NCBI RefSeq assembly: GCF_036370855.1
Contig: NC_088099.1
Span: 16,769,501 to 16,833,500, forward strand
Direction of reading: 5' to 3'
Origin: Dromaius novaehollandiae
Taxonomy: Eukaryota > Chordata > Aves > Casuariiformes > Dromaiidae
DNA: 64,000 nucleotides
A program made the position numbers and the translations under genes. Every line of letters starts with the position of its first letter. Position 1 is the stretch's first letter. The notes beneath the pieces are model-generated. The model worked only from the letters and a program-made list of their open reading frames with translations. It was not told the origin of the DNA and ran no database searches. Below, piece by piece: positions 19,438-30,800 of this stretch.

Positions 19438-19739
19438 TCTTGTGAGAGGAGCAAAACCTCCCCTTGGGCAGGAGAAGGGACGGCAGCTGGAGGCTTGGGA
19501 ACTCACCGCTGCAAACGCTTGTCCCGCACGGTGTAATTCCTGTGAGCGCTCTGTTCTGGCATCGTGGCAATGCCCCCGTAGGTGAGCTCTGGTTTTAAAA
19601 GAGAAGTTTTCGGTCCCCATGGCCTTAGGCACACACTCGAATATTGCCAATTCTGGAAGTTTAGGGTGAGTAAAACCCTCATGGGCTCGTATTTCGTGTT
19701 TTATATTTGCCCTGAGAGTGTTTGTTCCCCTCAGCCGAA

Positions 19740-20000
19740 GCAGCAGCAGCACCCTCGGCTGGGCTCAGCGCGCCCTTTCCTGCGGCTGCTCCGGGCCTGC
19801 AGCACCCCGGTCCTGGCGCAGGCAGGAGGAGAGGCCCTTTCACGCACCTGCTCTGCTTCATCCCCCTGCTCCGCTTCATCCCCCTGCTCCACACGGGGCT
19901 GCGCTCCGAGCAGCAGCCCGGGAAAATCGGGACGGGCGGGCAGCCGCCAGAGGGAGGGCAGTGCCGCCGCGGGGAGCCGCTCGGCACCTGCGCTTGCTGG
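19740..20000. other. GC-rich patch with an 18-bp tandem repeat
   Basis: This is a second GC-rich, CpG-bearing block. At 19848-19890 the 18-bp unit CTGCTCYGCTTCATCCCC occurs twice plus a 7-base partial copy. The overlapping open frames here and in the surrounding kilobase, on both strands, are explained by high GC content. Confidence 0.6.
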
Positions 20001-23000
20001 GGAGATGTAATTTCTCATTTCTAAAGGATTATTTATTTTTACTTTCAGATGTTAATTATCTCAAGTGGTTGCTTAGCTGTTTTGTGTTAAATGTATTGAA
20101 CTTTTTTGCGTTATTCTTATCAGCATTTCCTTTATTTTTGTTTCCCCCGCCCCCTCCCAAATGCTGCGTTTTCTCGCATTCACTTGCCCGCGGACACGCA
20201 GCAGCTGGGTGACAGGGTGCTGCAGCTGCGTTGTCACATGCCTGAAGTTTTGTTAGCTTTCTTCAGGTTGCTAGATATTTTTCTTTCTTAGGACATGTTT
20301 TAACTACATTTTAAAAAGGTCTTTCTCATCCCACAAACCTCTTTTCCGTCCCACATCCCACTGTCCAAGCGCGTCTGAACTCAGAGTGGACCCTTCACTT
20401 ACTTTTTTTTCCTGCGCTGTAATGCCAGAGGTGAGGCCCTGATGCATGACCTTGGTAAAGTCGCTTAAGTAAAGGCTGCAGCCTTTATGCTTAATACCAT
20501 TTTTTTTGCAATGAGCTCTACTGCTGGCATGCAGAACAAGTGCTGTTTGTTACACAGAAATGCACCCGGAGCAGATCCTCTGTGTGCCTTTCCACATCTT
20601 CACATGTAAAGTGGTGGGGCTACAACTCCTCTGTCACATAGAGGTGCCTAGAAAGAATGTTGACAAAATACTGCAAAAGGCTGCGTATTGTATTTCTGAA
20701 TAAATACTGTAATATTCTTCTAGGCCTTTCTGCTCTTTATGTAAGCATTTTTTTGCAGGAAGAGATTTGCAAATACTGCAATTTGATCTCTATTTGAACT
20801 GCAAAACAGTGTCACAGGATGCAGAAAAAGAACCCTCGTCTGTGCAATGGGTGAATCGCTATTAACTGTACTCATAGGTGAAACTCTGAGACATTTTTGT
20901 ATTTTTCTCTCGTTTCCAACTGACATATCTCCATTGATCCACAGGCACATAAACAGCATGAGAGAAGCGGGAAGAGGCGTTCCAGATGATAAATGGATTT
21001 TTTCCCCCCACGCTCATTATATGAGAGGACTGGCAGTTTCCCGGGGCAGCCCTGTACAATGGCGCTGGTCTGTAATAAATGCAGATAGTCTTAAATTAAT
21101 GTTTCATTCCCATGGTTACAAAGAGTGGCATCCAGTTCCAGCACAGGATAATTCAATGACAGTATGGCAGAAAGCAAAGCACTTAGCCTCTTATGGGCTG
21201 ATCAGAGACACAGAGTGTGCGAATGGGACTAAAACTACCCTCATAGCCTCTGGCGCAATTGAGCTGGGAACCTGGAAACAAGGGAATATATGTAAGCAGA
21301 TTAAAAATATACATAAGAATGAGCTGATTTTAATAAAAGTTTTCCTTCTCCTTTCCACCCGGCTCTAGCTCGAGCCTTTCCTGGAGCTGCCAGGAGAGGG
21401 GAGCTGTATCTGCACAGAGTGCCTGTAGGGGAGCGTGAGTGCGTGTGGAGCTGAACCAAAGGATGACCTCCATGTACCTGGGTGATGAAGCTGGCGGGGA
21501 TCAGGTCCTCGTAGCTGCCAACCTGACCCATGGTGGAGACAACCTGAGCACTGGGCTTTGATCAGAGTCAGGCAATGTGGGATAAGGCAGGGCTGGTTAG
21601 GGAAGTGGGTTCTGGGGCTGGCAACTGGGTGTAAAAGAGCTTCTGGGGACAGGAGTGGATGTTTGCAGCAGAGCGACCTTGGGGCTTGCAGGGCCCGCAA
21701 GGGTGACCTGAGCCTTCGCTGCCCACCCGGCTGCCTGGGAATGGAGCCGCCAGCCCCGGACCACTGTGACGGCCAGCTCGGAGATGCTGCTCCCCCCTCT
21801 CCTCTGTTGCTTTTGTCCCTTCTGTTTGGTGCATAGCTGGAGCGTGACTGATGATGGGGCTTCGTTAGGCCCAGCAGCGAATGCAACTTCCTTTTGAATT
21901 TATAACACAGCTGATGTGTAGACACTCTAGAAGGTACAAGATGCTAAGATCTTGAGACAGCCTGCAAAGAGGAAGAGATTTGCAAGGACGGGGAATTCAG
22001 CCTTTATTATCACAACTTGCCTCAGGGTTTTGTTCATCTGAACGTCAGCAGGTCTCCATGAGTGGGAGGACAGGCAGGCCTCCGGTTAGCACAGCGGGGC
22101 TAGATGGCGCTCCTTGAACTAGCTCTCAGCTGTGGATGCTGGCTGTTTTGGAAAGGCTATTTTACAGCATGTGTTTTCAGTGAGGGCAATGCTTCAATCA
22201 CAGCTTGGGATAAAATCTTACGCATGCTAGTTGCTTTTTTCTTTTAATCATATCAGTTATTTTAAATAATGGATGCTTTTAAAGCATCTTATCCATGTCC
22301 CCCTAGAATTATTCTGAAGATTCTCATCACACTTGTGTTTTTTAATTAACAAAAGCACTTGGAGCCACGTCTGGCATGTTTTATTGATTATAATCTTATG
22401 GCTGGAAGCTGATCTCAGTAGCTATAGAAACAACTTTTTTTTTTTAATATCAACATAACTCCACAAAAAGTAGGTAAGGGGGAAGCAGGCAATTTAAATT
22501 ATTGAGCAACTAAAGAGCATTTTTTCTGTAACTGGCACCAAGTTTTCTAATCTGATACAGTAAATAACAGATGGGGACAAAACCTTTTGACAGCTACATC
22601 TGCTGCAGAAGCTCATGAAAGGGAAGAGCATGGATGCACGCGATGTCTCGAGAGCCCTTTCTACCGCTCCTGTGTTACTCCCTTCCTCTGCTGGCCTGCA
22701 GACGCCACGGACCCAGCGGGGTGGCTGAGCAAGGCACCATGAACCGCTGAAGGAAAGCAAGTGGAGGAGCAGCACCGCAGAGCACGTGTTCAGCGCCCTC
22801 GCTCCGTTATGGCATGGGCAGGAGGACCTCACATGATTGCACGCAGCGGCAGTGCTCGCTGGGGCTCTCAGGGGCAGGATGCACTTCAAAGGGTGCCTAA
22901 GTGTTAATGACATGCATTGAAACTGTATATCTCTATAAATGCTCTCAGATGCCCAAAGACCCCTGTGAGGGAGTGATTTTGTTTCTTGGGCACTGCCAAG

Positions 23001-24100
23001 TTCTTCCTTCTAGAGATTTTCACAGCTATGTCTATGCAGGCACCCATCACCTCTCTAAGGCAGGGGGCTGTATGTAGCCTGGCTCATGGCGTGAAATTGG
23101 CTTTCCCTCTGCATCCAAGTCTAATGTTGGGCCCTGGGGGGACATGGAGCACTGTTTCTTCATCCTGCTTAACAACGGCCTTGTCCAAGCACTTGAAAAT
23201 GATGACGCTGGGACAGACCCATGTCAGGAGTGGGGTTGTGAGGCGACCTGGGGCACATCTGGAGAAATCTGAAGTAGTTGTAGGGGAAGATAAGTGTCTG
23301 CAGTTGAAAATATGAAGAGGGTGGGTGTTGGCTGCCAGGAATTTGAGTGGGACAAGTAAAGTGGTGAATAGCGGCCATGGTGGCCCATGCATCCCCATGG
23401 GCTTCCTGCAGTGTAAGGGGCCTCTCTGAACCTCTGCACAAAGCAGAAGGGCAGAGCCAGCTGACTGCCTGCCTCTTCCAGGTATGCAAGAAACTAAGGG
23501 TATAAATGGTATCTTTTTTAAGTTTCAAGAGATTTAGCCATGTAAATCACTTTTTCACCAGGTGAAGAAATGTCAGCCCTTTGGAACTGCTGGAGATCAC
23601 CAGGTTATGGTCACCAGCAAACCCCTGAGGCTCCTTCCCCGCTGCTCCCCATGGAGGTGGCAGGAAGCTGTTCCAGTCAGGTCCCCAGTCGGTGCTTTGG
23701 TGGCCTGGATAATGCTCCTCTGTGGGTGTCTGTGTTACCAAATCCCCAGTCCATAAATGGGAGGTCTGCCTGGGCATGGAGGCTCTGGCAAGGCCAAGGT
23801 TCTGGGCAGGACACCACAAAGGACTCTGTTATTAGTTGAAATCAAGTTAGTAGCTGGAGAGCAAATTAGCTAGTGACGCTGTTGCTCCAAATATGTATCA
23901 CCACAGCCCATTTGACCACCCCTTCTGTGAAAGCAGGTTGCAGTGTGCTCCTGCTACCCGTGGCCCCACTGGGACATGCTGTAGCCCTTACCCTGCGGGT
24001 GGAGGCCAGCCCTTTCCACCCGACAAACCATGCAGCCAAGCTGCATTTATAGGCCAGCCTCTTATTCTAATCCTCCCTGAGAACAATTTTTTTGCAACAT
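20001..24100. other. Intergenic; possible conserved non-coding sequence near 20.85-21.35 kb
   Basis: This is non-repetitive DNA of intermediate GC. An uninterrupted + frame of 173 codons at 20847-21368 has no domain, signal peptide or similarity I recognise. The rest shows nothing specific. No repeats apart from short T or A runs (22436-22445). Confidence 0.5.
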
Positions 24101-24682
24101 CTGTCCTGGGTTAATCCAAATCTCCTTCCACCCTGGCGGTGGCCGCAGCCGTTCCCCAACAGCTGGGACACCACCACTGGCTGCAGGCAGACGGCGTGGG
24201 GCTCGGTGCGGGCGCACAATGGGGCCGGTGGGGCGGCCGCTCATGCGAGCTAATCCCTGTGGCAGGCTGGCGAGCGGGAACAAGGCGAGGATTGTTCCTC
24301 AAGGCCCGGAGCGGGTGGGAGAGCTGGGGAGGAGGGATGCGCCACCACCCTCTCGGAGCCAGCGGTGGCAGTGGGGGCGACTGTGGATCCGTTTCGCTAA
24401 GGGCTAATGGCAATCCCAACTAGTCGTGACATGAAGATTTTGGACTCTAAGATCTTGTTGCTATTGGATAAAAGAGCGAGTTTCCTCCCGAAGGAATCAG
24501 ATCGTCAGCCCCCGGCACAAGTTGTTAGCAATTAGCTATGCCCTAATTCACACTGCTAAGGGGTTAAAAAAATCCGTAGGCACGATCGCGGTCTTTCTGG
24601 TAGGAGCGGAGAAAAAACAGCGGTGATGTATATGGGCCCTGGCAAGCGTGCAGTGTCTGCAGGGCTCACCCACGTGAAACTC

Positions 24683-24696
24683 TGTGTGTGTGTGTG

Positions 24697-24738
<42 letters not shown>
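24683..24738. repeat. (TG)n microsatellite
   Basis: A TG dinucleotide repeat of about 56 bases with one GGGG interruption near 24697-24700. It lies between two GC-rich patches. The histidine/threonine-rich frames it generates are artefacts. Confidence 0.95.
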
Positions 24739-24739
<1 letters not shown>

Positions 24740-25031
24740 ACAGGCCAAGTCCTGCAGCCGGGAGGGAGAGAGGCGGTGGAGGCAGGTCCAGGCCAGGGCT
24801 TCGCTCCCTTGGCCCTGGTGGTGGCATCCAACCAGATAGGACGTGTCTTCTTCGTGCTGCACCCGAAGAGATCCTCAGGGAAGGAGATAACGATCAGGAA
24901 CATATTTATGTAGCCACGGCTTTGCCAAAGATTTGCTGCCACAAAGTATTCCTGCCGTTAGCAGTTTCTGCTGGTTTGAGTGTACCTCGCTTGCTGCTTT
25001 GATGTGCAGGAATTTGGCGAAGCGAGGCGGT

Positions 25032-25325
25032 GGGTCCACCACCACTAGGGAAGGGCCGTCAGGCCTTGGGTCCACCACCACTAGGGAAGGGCCGTCAGGC
25101 CTTGGGTCCACCACCACCAGGGAGGGGCTGTCAGGCAGTGGGTCCACCACCACCAGGGAGGGGCCGTCAGGCCTTGGGTCCACCACCACCAGGGAGGGGC
25201 TGTCATGCGATGAGTCCACCACCACCACCTGGGAGGAGCAGTCAGGTGGCGGGTCCACCACCACCAGGGAGGGGCTGTCATGCGATGAGTCCACCACCAC
25301 CACCTGGGAGGAGCAGTCTCTGGCA
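25032..25325. repeat. 36-bp minisatellite, about 8 units
   Basis: Units of 36 bp (GGGTCCACCACCACCAGGGA then GGGGCTGTCAGGCNNT) start at 25032, 25068, 25104, 25140, 25176 and 25251. Expanded 39-bp units start at 25212 and 25287. The pair of units at 25176-25250 is nearly the same as the pair from 25251 on, so a 75-bp block was duplicated most recently. Both unit lengths are multiples of three and contain no stop, so long frames of 12-residue repeats stay open on both strands. I do not regard these as proteins. Confidence 0.95.
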
Positions 25326-25329
25326 TGGT

Positions 25330-27150
25330 TGTGCTGCTCCCAGTTCAGCCAGTCGAGTGCCTTGCTGAGAAGAGCTTGCAATTTAATATCGGCAACAGCA
25401 GAAAAGACCAGTTAAGTTTGTCCACAAGAGTAAACAAAACCAAGTGTAAACAAAAACTTAGAGATAAGTTCAAATAAGAACCGGTTTATGTGGTTTGGGG
25501 AAAAGGCAAGGGAACTTCAGAGAAGTGTGTGTTGTGTTTGATTGGAAAGGAATAAAGGTTTACAGAATTTTTCTTTCTCAATTTAATTTCTTCCACTGTC
25601 CCCACGTTTACCCTAATGCTATCCCAGGAAAAGCCTCTGGCCAAATATTCTGAAGCATGTATTTCTTTGCATTAGCCTAGCTTAGGACCCCTAACATAAG
25701 AGAGCTGGAAAAGTTTGCCCACTGCTTTTAATAGCAGTGAGCAACGTTATTAACAAGATCATCAACAGAAAATCCAGTTCCCATTGGGAAGTTTAGGACT
25801 TCTACAGACCTCAGACATTTTAGAGCAACAGTAGTGAGACACTGCCTTTTTTTTTTTTAATTCCTGTTTTCATTTTACAGCAACGCAGATGTACACATCA
25901 CTGCTGGGAGTCACCCCAGCCGCCCCTGCCACCGCACCGAGCCCAGCCGGGATCAGGCAGACCCTTCCTCAGCCAGGACGCGGTAGTCCTTGCCGTGGCG
26001 ACTGTGCCGCAGGGAATGCTCCAGGATTTTGTATTCGGTAATTATAGGAGCAAGGACGGGGAAGGTCTTTTCCACTTTTGCTGATGAGTGGCGACCTCTT
26101 GACCAGGGAATCATGCTTATTTGACCTGATTAATATTTATGGCTTCCATACAAAAAAGCGAGAGCTTCAGCAGGGCAGTGAGAGTGCACAGTTGGCCTTG
26201 GGTGGAGGAAGGGGCTGGACCAGGGTTTCACATAACTTAGCCAACATTTTAACCACAAAACCCATGGGTGGAAGTGGCAGCAAGGAAAACAAACCCCAGA
26301 ACCTAGATGAACCAAAACAGAAAGTCATGATTCATGCATGGGTCCGCAGAGAGGATTCCCTCCTCCCACTTCTTCTATGCCTTCAAAGAGCTGAAAAACT
26401 TCCCCCTTTGTTTTTTTAAAAATGGGATTAGATAGTTACAAAGAATATTTGGAGAGAGGTGTTTAAACCCTTGCATGGAAAGGGACTGGGATCTACCCTC
26501 GCTGGCAGCTATTCCAGGCTCTACCAGGGGCACCTTCAGGCTCCCTGCACTGGCTTTTAATCTCATGATTAGGTGCCTACCTTCTCCACCTCCGCTGTGT
26601 ACCTGGGATGTTGGGAATCCTCATAGGGTCCCATTGCAGCCCAAATCTTCCCTATGACTCAAGCAAGGGCCCATTGGTTTCCATCCTGCGGGCAGTACGG
26701 GGTAGCAGGACCGTTTCCTATGCTTGGAGCCTGAAAATGCCAGATAGAGAAGGAGAGCTGGGGAATGCATCCAGCAGGGGTGGCAGCTTTGTCTTCTGCA
26801 CATATTACTTACATGATCGTTTATATATGACTCGGTGAGTTTATATCCAAGATGCATTTGTTAAGAAATATTCATTAAGGTCAGACAGAAGCTAGCTGCT
26901 CTCTTAGTTACCTCAAATACCTCAAGCTACTCACAGCACTACACATTGTACACAGTATTTATCCAGTTCGACATGCACGTGTTTTTATATATATAAAAAT
27001 GTCGGTGTGCATATGTGTGTGCAAATATATGTATGTATACATACATTTGGATTTCTTATTCCTCTGGATAGTCCTGTTTTGCTGATCCTTTGATACAGAA
27101 ACAGGCTTGTGGATGCTCTGTGAATGCGGTGACCTAATTCAGTTTGTGAC
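25330..27150. other. Intergenic
   Basis: This is mostly AT-rich DNA with a GC-richer block at about 25905-26060. That block reads as a 53-codon minus-strand frame (25953-26114), discussed as a finding. A TA/TG/TATG simple-sequence stretch lies at about 26986-27045. No gene is supported. Confidence 0.5.
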
Positions 27151-27179
27151 ATGAGTTTTAGGTCAGGCAGAGGCTGAGG

Positions 27180-27760
27180 TGCCATGCACATGGTCTGAAC
27201 CCGCAGAGGCTGACGCTGGCGGTGGGTCCGTGCTGCCCGGCAGCCACGGCAAGCGCCCACCTCGAGGCCCCGCGGCCAGTGGGGAGGAAGCAGCGGCCCC
27301 AGTCCCGCGCCGTCCGCGGTGGGGCTTGGGCTGCAAAAAGCAACACGGTGCAGCCTGAGACCTGCGCCAAGCGTCAGAAGAGCTTGTGGTCTGTTTAATA
27401 CGGCCTCCTCCGAGGCAGAGCCGGGGCTGGCAGAGGTCCTGCAGGCCGCCGCAGCTCCCCGGGTGGAGCCGATGCCTGTGCTGTGGAGCGCAGCAGCTGG
27501 CAGCTTGGGAGCACGCTGAGCGCTGCCCACGTGGAGGGTCGAACCAGCACGGTCCCGCTCATGCCACCGTCCCCGGTGCCTGCGTGCCCGGTGGCCAGAC
27601 CAAGGAGGTGGTCGGCAAGCTGGGCAGCTTGCTGGCGGGTGACCCTGGTGCCGCAGCCAGGCTCACTGCCCTGGCGACGGTGCTGCAAAGCCGCTTGCTG
27701 CCGCCGCTGTTCCTGCGCAAGCACCCCCAGGGCATCAGCGAAGTGGAAGATCTTGTCCTA
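27180..27760. other. GC-rich patch with coding-like + frame
   Basis: This is the longest GC-rich block of the intergenic region. Its 3' part, about 27590-27802, has a + frame with strongly G/C-ending codons. It reads GQTKEVVGKLGSLLAG and later LTALATVLQSRLLPPLFLRK before stopping at 27802. I recognise no family. The upstream part looks coding-like only in other frames, so if it is a gene it is broken or spliced. Chance in GC-rich DNA is the simpler reading. Confidence 0.3.
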
Positions 27761-27802
27761 TACTCTGCTTTTCTTGGAAAAATATATGTCACTAAGTATT
27801 GA

Positions 27803-30800
27803 CTCACTCTGCAGAGACTAACACTTTCCAGACAGCTGCAGGTCCGTCCTGCCCTCTAAATGCTCTGATGGAGAATGATGTGGAACATGTTCCCCTCTCA
27901 AACCTCATCTTTACTCTCAGTGTGTGTGTTCATGAGTGTGCAATACCGTCACTGACATTACCCAAGAGTGTCACGTGCTGGAGACGCTGCGCAGTTTATT
28001 TCTGTAACAACACTTTTAACACTAAAACTTTTGAACCATCTTCTAAAAATGAAAAGCAGACAAACAAGTATTGGGAAACTCCTGTTCGAACTGTGGAAAA
28101 CGGCTCCTGGGGGAAAAGGCAGCAACATTTTTATTTTGCTTAGTTTATGAAACACTTCATAGAGGCCAAACTTCTTTCCTTTGTTCACAGATCACAAGTG
28201 GGGATACGGAAAGATTTTCTGAAAGACTCATAATGTTAGTTGCCGAGACAGACTATCTTTTTTTAATTAGTTTTAAATAATTAATCTTAATAATTAATTA
28301 AGATGCTGATGGAGGGCGTGAGGGCAGTGGGGCTGCATTTACACTAAAGTACCTTGATTTCAGTCTACTTCTTAAGCTGCTTTCTCCTTGCTCTCCCGGG
28401 AGCTCTGAACCAAGCTGACTGTCAAGCCAAGCTGCGTCCGAGGCCATCCCTATCTCCCCTTGAAGAGGGGGCATGTGTTTGCCCGAAGGAAAGGGAATAT
28501 TGAAGAAAACCCACCCAAAACAGGAAAGGGCATTGTGTTTTGGACTGAATCGCGGAGCAAGGCGGCTCGCTCACTCGCTCCCCGGTGAGTCACGTCCTTG
28601 CTGGCCGTGAGCAGCAGCTACAGCCGCAGCTTTAATCAGGATGTTGACGGATTCCAGGGGCAGCGATGGGCATGTTTAGACTAAACCGAAGGCTTGGGTC
28701 GCGGGCAGAAGGGCTCTGGCAAACACTGCAGTAAAACGAAGATGTACCAGGCTTGACACAGCAGTTTAGGGGCATTTTGTCTGCTTTACGGGCCCTTCTG
28801 GAGCACTCTGCGCTGCTTGTGACAGCGTCCAGCGTGTCACCTGTGAGAAGAGCCATAACTTTAATTGCACCACGATTAGGAAACTCCAGAGACGGATGGA
28901 GGAGGTTTGCTGAGGGTGTTTGGGCAGGGAGGAGCCTCTGGCACCGGAGCGCGAAAATGATCTGTGACTCAGTGGGAAGAGCCCTGGCCCCAGGGGTGCT
29001 GGCAGCCCCCCGGGCACGCTGTGGGCACGCTGCCGCGCTGCCGGCCTCTGCTCTGCCTGCGTGCTACCATTTCTCTTTAAAAGTTATGGAATTAAATTGT
29101 TTGGAGAAGTATAATTCATAATAATGTTTCACTTGATTAACCTTTAGGTCAAATGTGAAGCCAGGAAAATGCTATGTTAACAAATCAGGAGGTCAACATA
29201 CACTCTTGCTACTCGACAGAAGTATGTACGAATTTTGCTTTTACTCCATGACATGGGAAGGTATCTCCAGTTGACCCCTGGCCTTTTTGCTGACACTACC
29301 TCTACTTCAGATTTGTTATAATTTTATCCCTGAGTGACTGACTTGGACAGGTCAAATATCTGACTTATTCCCATCAATCCTGCACATGAGAACACAAGGA
29401 AGTGTAGAAGTATTTCTCGGGACAATAGTAATTACTTGCAACTTCTGATTTGAAATATGCAATTAATGCTCTTTCACATGCCAAGTGTCAGTCATGCAAT
29501 GACAGCATTCTGGTGGTAATTAGGAATTCCAGAGTTTTAGGGCAATTGCCATACCAAAAATGCTGCTCAGCTTGTACAAATTGTCCCTGGGCAATTATTA
29601 ATCCATACCTCCCAACAGCGGGACTGCTTGCATCTCTCAGGAACTCTCTTGCAACCTACTCTCCAAAGAGATTGCAATTTTTCTGTACTGAAGCACATCT
29701 GTGGATAATAAGGTAACCCCAGAACCTGCTCTCTCCCTGCAAAAATCCATCAGTGAATATTAAAGCTCCTCCTGCTCCAGGCTTTGCTTACTTGAAATCT
29801 CCTCCTGTGCAACCTCCAAAACCTCCCTCTCTCCCTCGTAAGCCTCTCCTTCCTCTATGGAGACAGTGGGGCACGCAGGCCTCTAACCCGCTGACCCATA
29901 CGAGAGCTCTGGGACGGTGACGGCACCACTTCCCTCCACTGCAGTCACTGGAAGGATATATTAACACAGCACTTATGTGACTCAGGAGGGTGTCTCCCTG
30001 ACAGCAGCCTGGGAAGAGATCTCCTCACTCGTCCTTCAAACATCAAGCAAGCAGAACATCTTGTGTTCTGCTGCCTGTTGTGCCAGAGGGTTTCTAAGCA
30101 TGAGATCTGCACAAAACCACCCTCTCTTGCTAGCTGAGTCAAATAAGACCGTTTTACAAAATCTAGCAGCCCTTGCCTGCTGCCTAGCAGTTTGGGCAAA
30201 CTGAAACCACAGAGTTATGTGCTGTTTACCCATGGCTATTCTGTCTTCATTTTCATACATCCAAAGCATCTATCCCCGATCTGAGGTATCTGAGCCATGG
30301 CTAAGTGTGTGACCCACCTACCAGTAATATTTTCCTTTGCAAAAACATCCTGCAAGGGAGCGCTGCCCATCACCTGCTGGTGACGACACCTCTATTCTCT
30401 GCTCCCGACACAGGAGCCAGAGGAGTGCAGTCGCATCTGTTGGACTGGGAACCAAGCTGGCTGTTGATTTCTGTGTGTTTGTTTTTTCGCAGTTACAGTG
30501 AATACAGGTGCTTGGGGTATTTGAATGGTCACCTCAAGACATAGCAGAAGATCAGACGAGTTGCATACTAACCAAAGTGCGAACAAGCAAGTGGTCTGCC
30601 TGCAGAGCCTTGGCTGGGCCCTCCCTCCCCACCCCACCACTGATGACAGCCCCGAGTTTCAGCGGGAGACTGAGCTGCAGTCATGAGGTCTTGCTGCAAA
30701 CCAGGTGGCCTGACCAGAGCTGCCAATGCCTGGGCACAACAGACAAATCTACGCCACAGCCGGAGTTGCATAGGTGCACTGGATCTGGCCTTAACCCAGC

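Noticed and set aside
18640-20212. Dense cluster of 60-164 codon frames on both strands around 19-20 kb
   Set aside because: The frames overlap mutually, change with GC content, and one overlaps the CR1 remnant. None shows splice sites or family motifs that set it apart.
24548-25002. Cys/Val- and His/Thr-repeat frames at the TG microsatellite
   Set aside because: They are direct translation of a dinucleotide repeat.
25032-25325. CRISPR-like array
   Set aside because: The repeats are directly tandem with no unique spacers, and the DNA is plainly vertebrate.
24875-25415. Repeat proteins of about 160 codons on both strands over the minisatellite
   Set aside because: Units of 36 and 39 bp without stops keep all such frames open automatically. 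There is no promoter, splice or conservation evidence.
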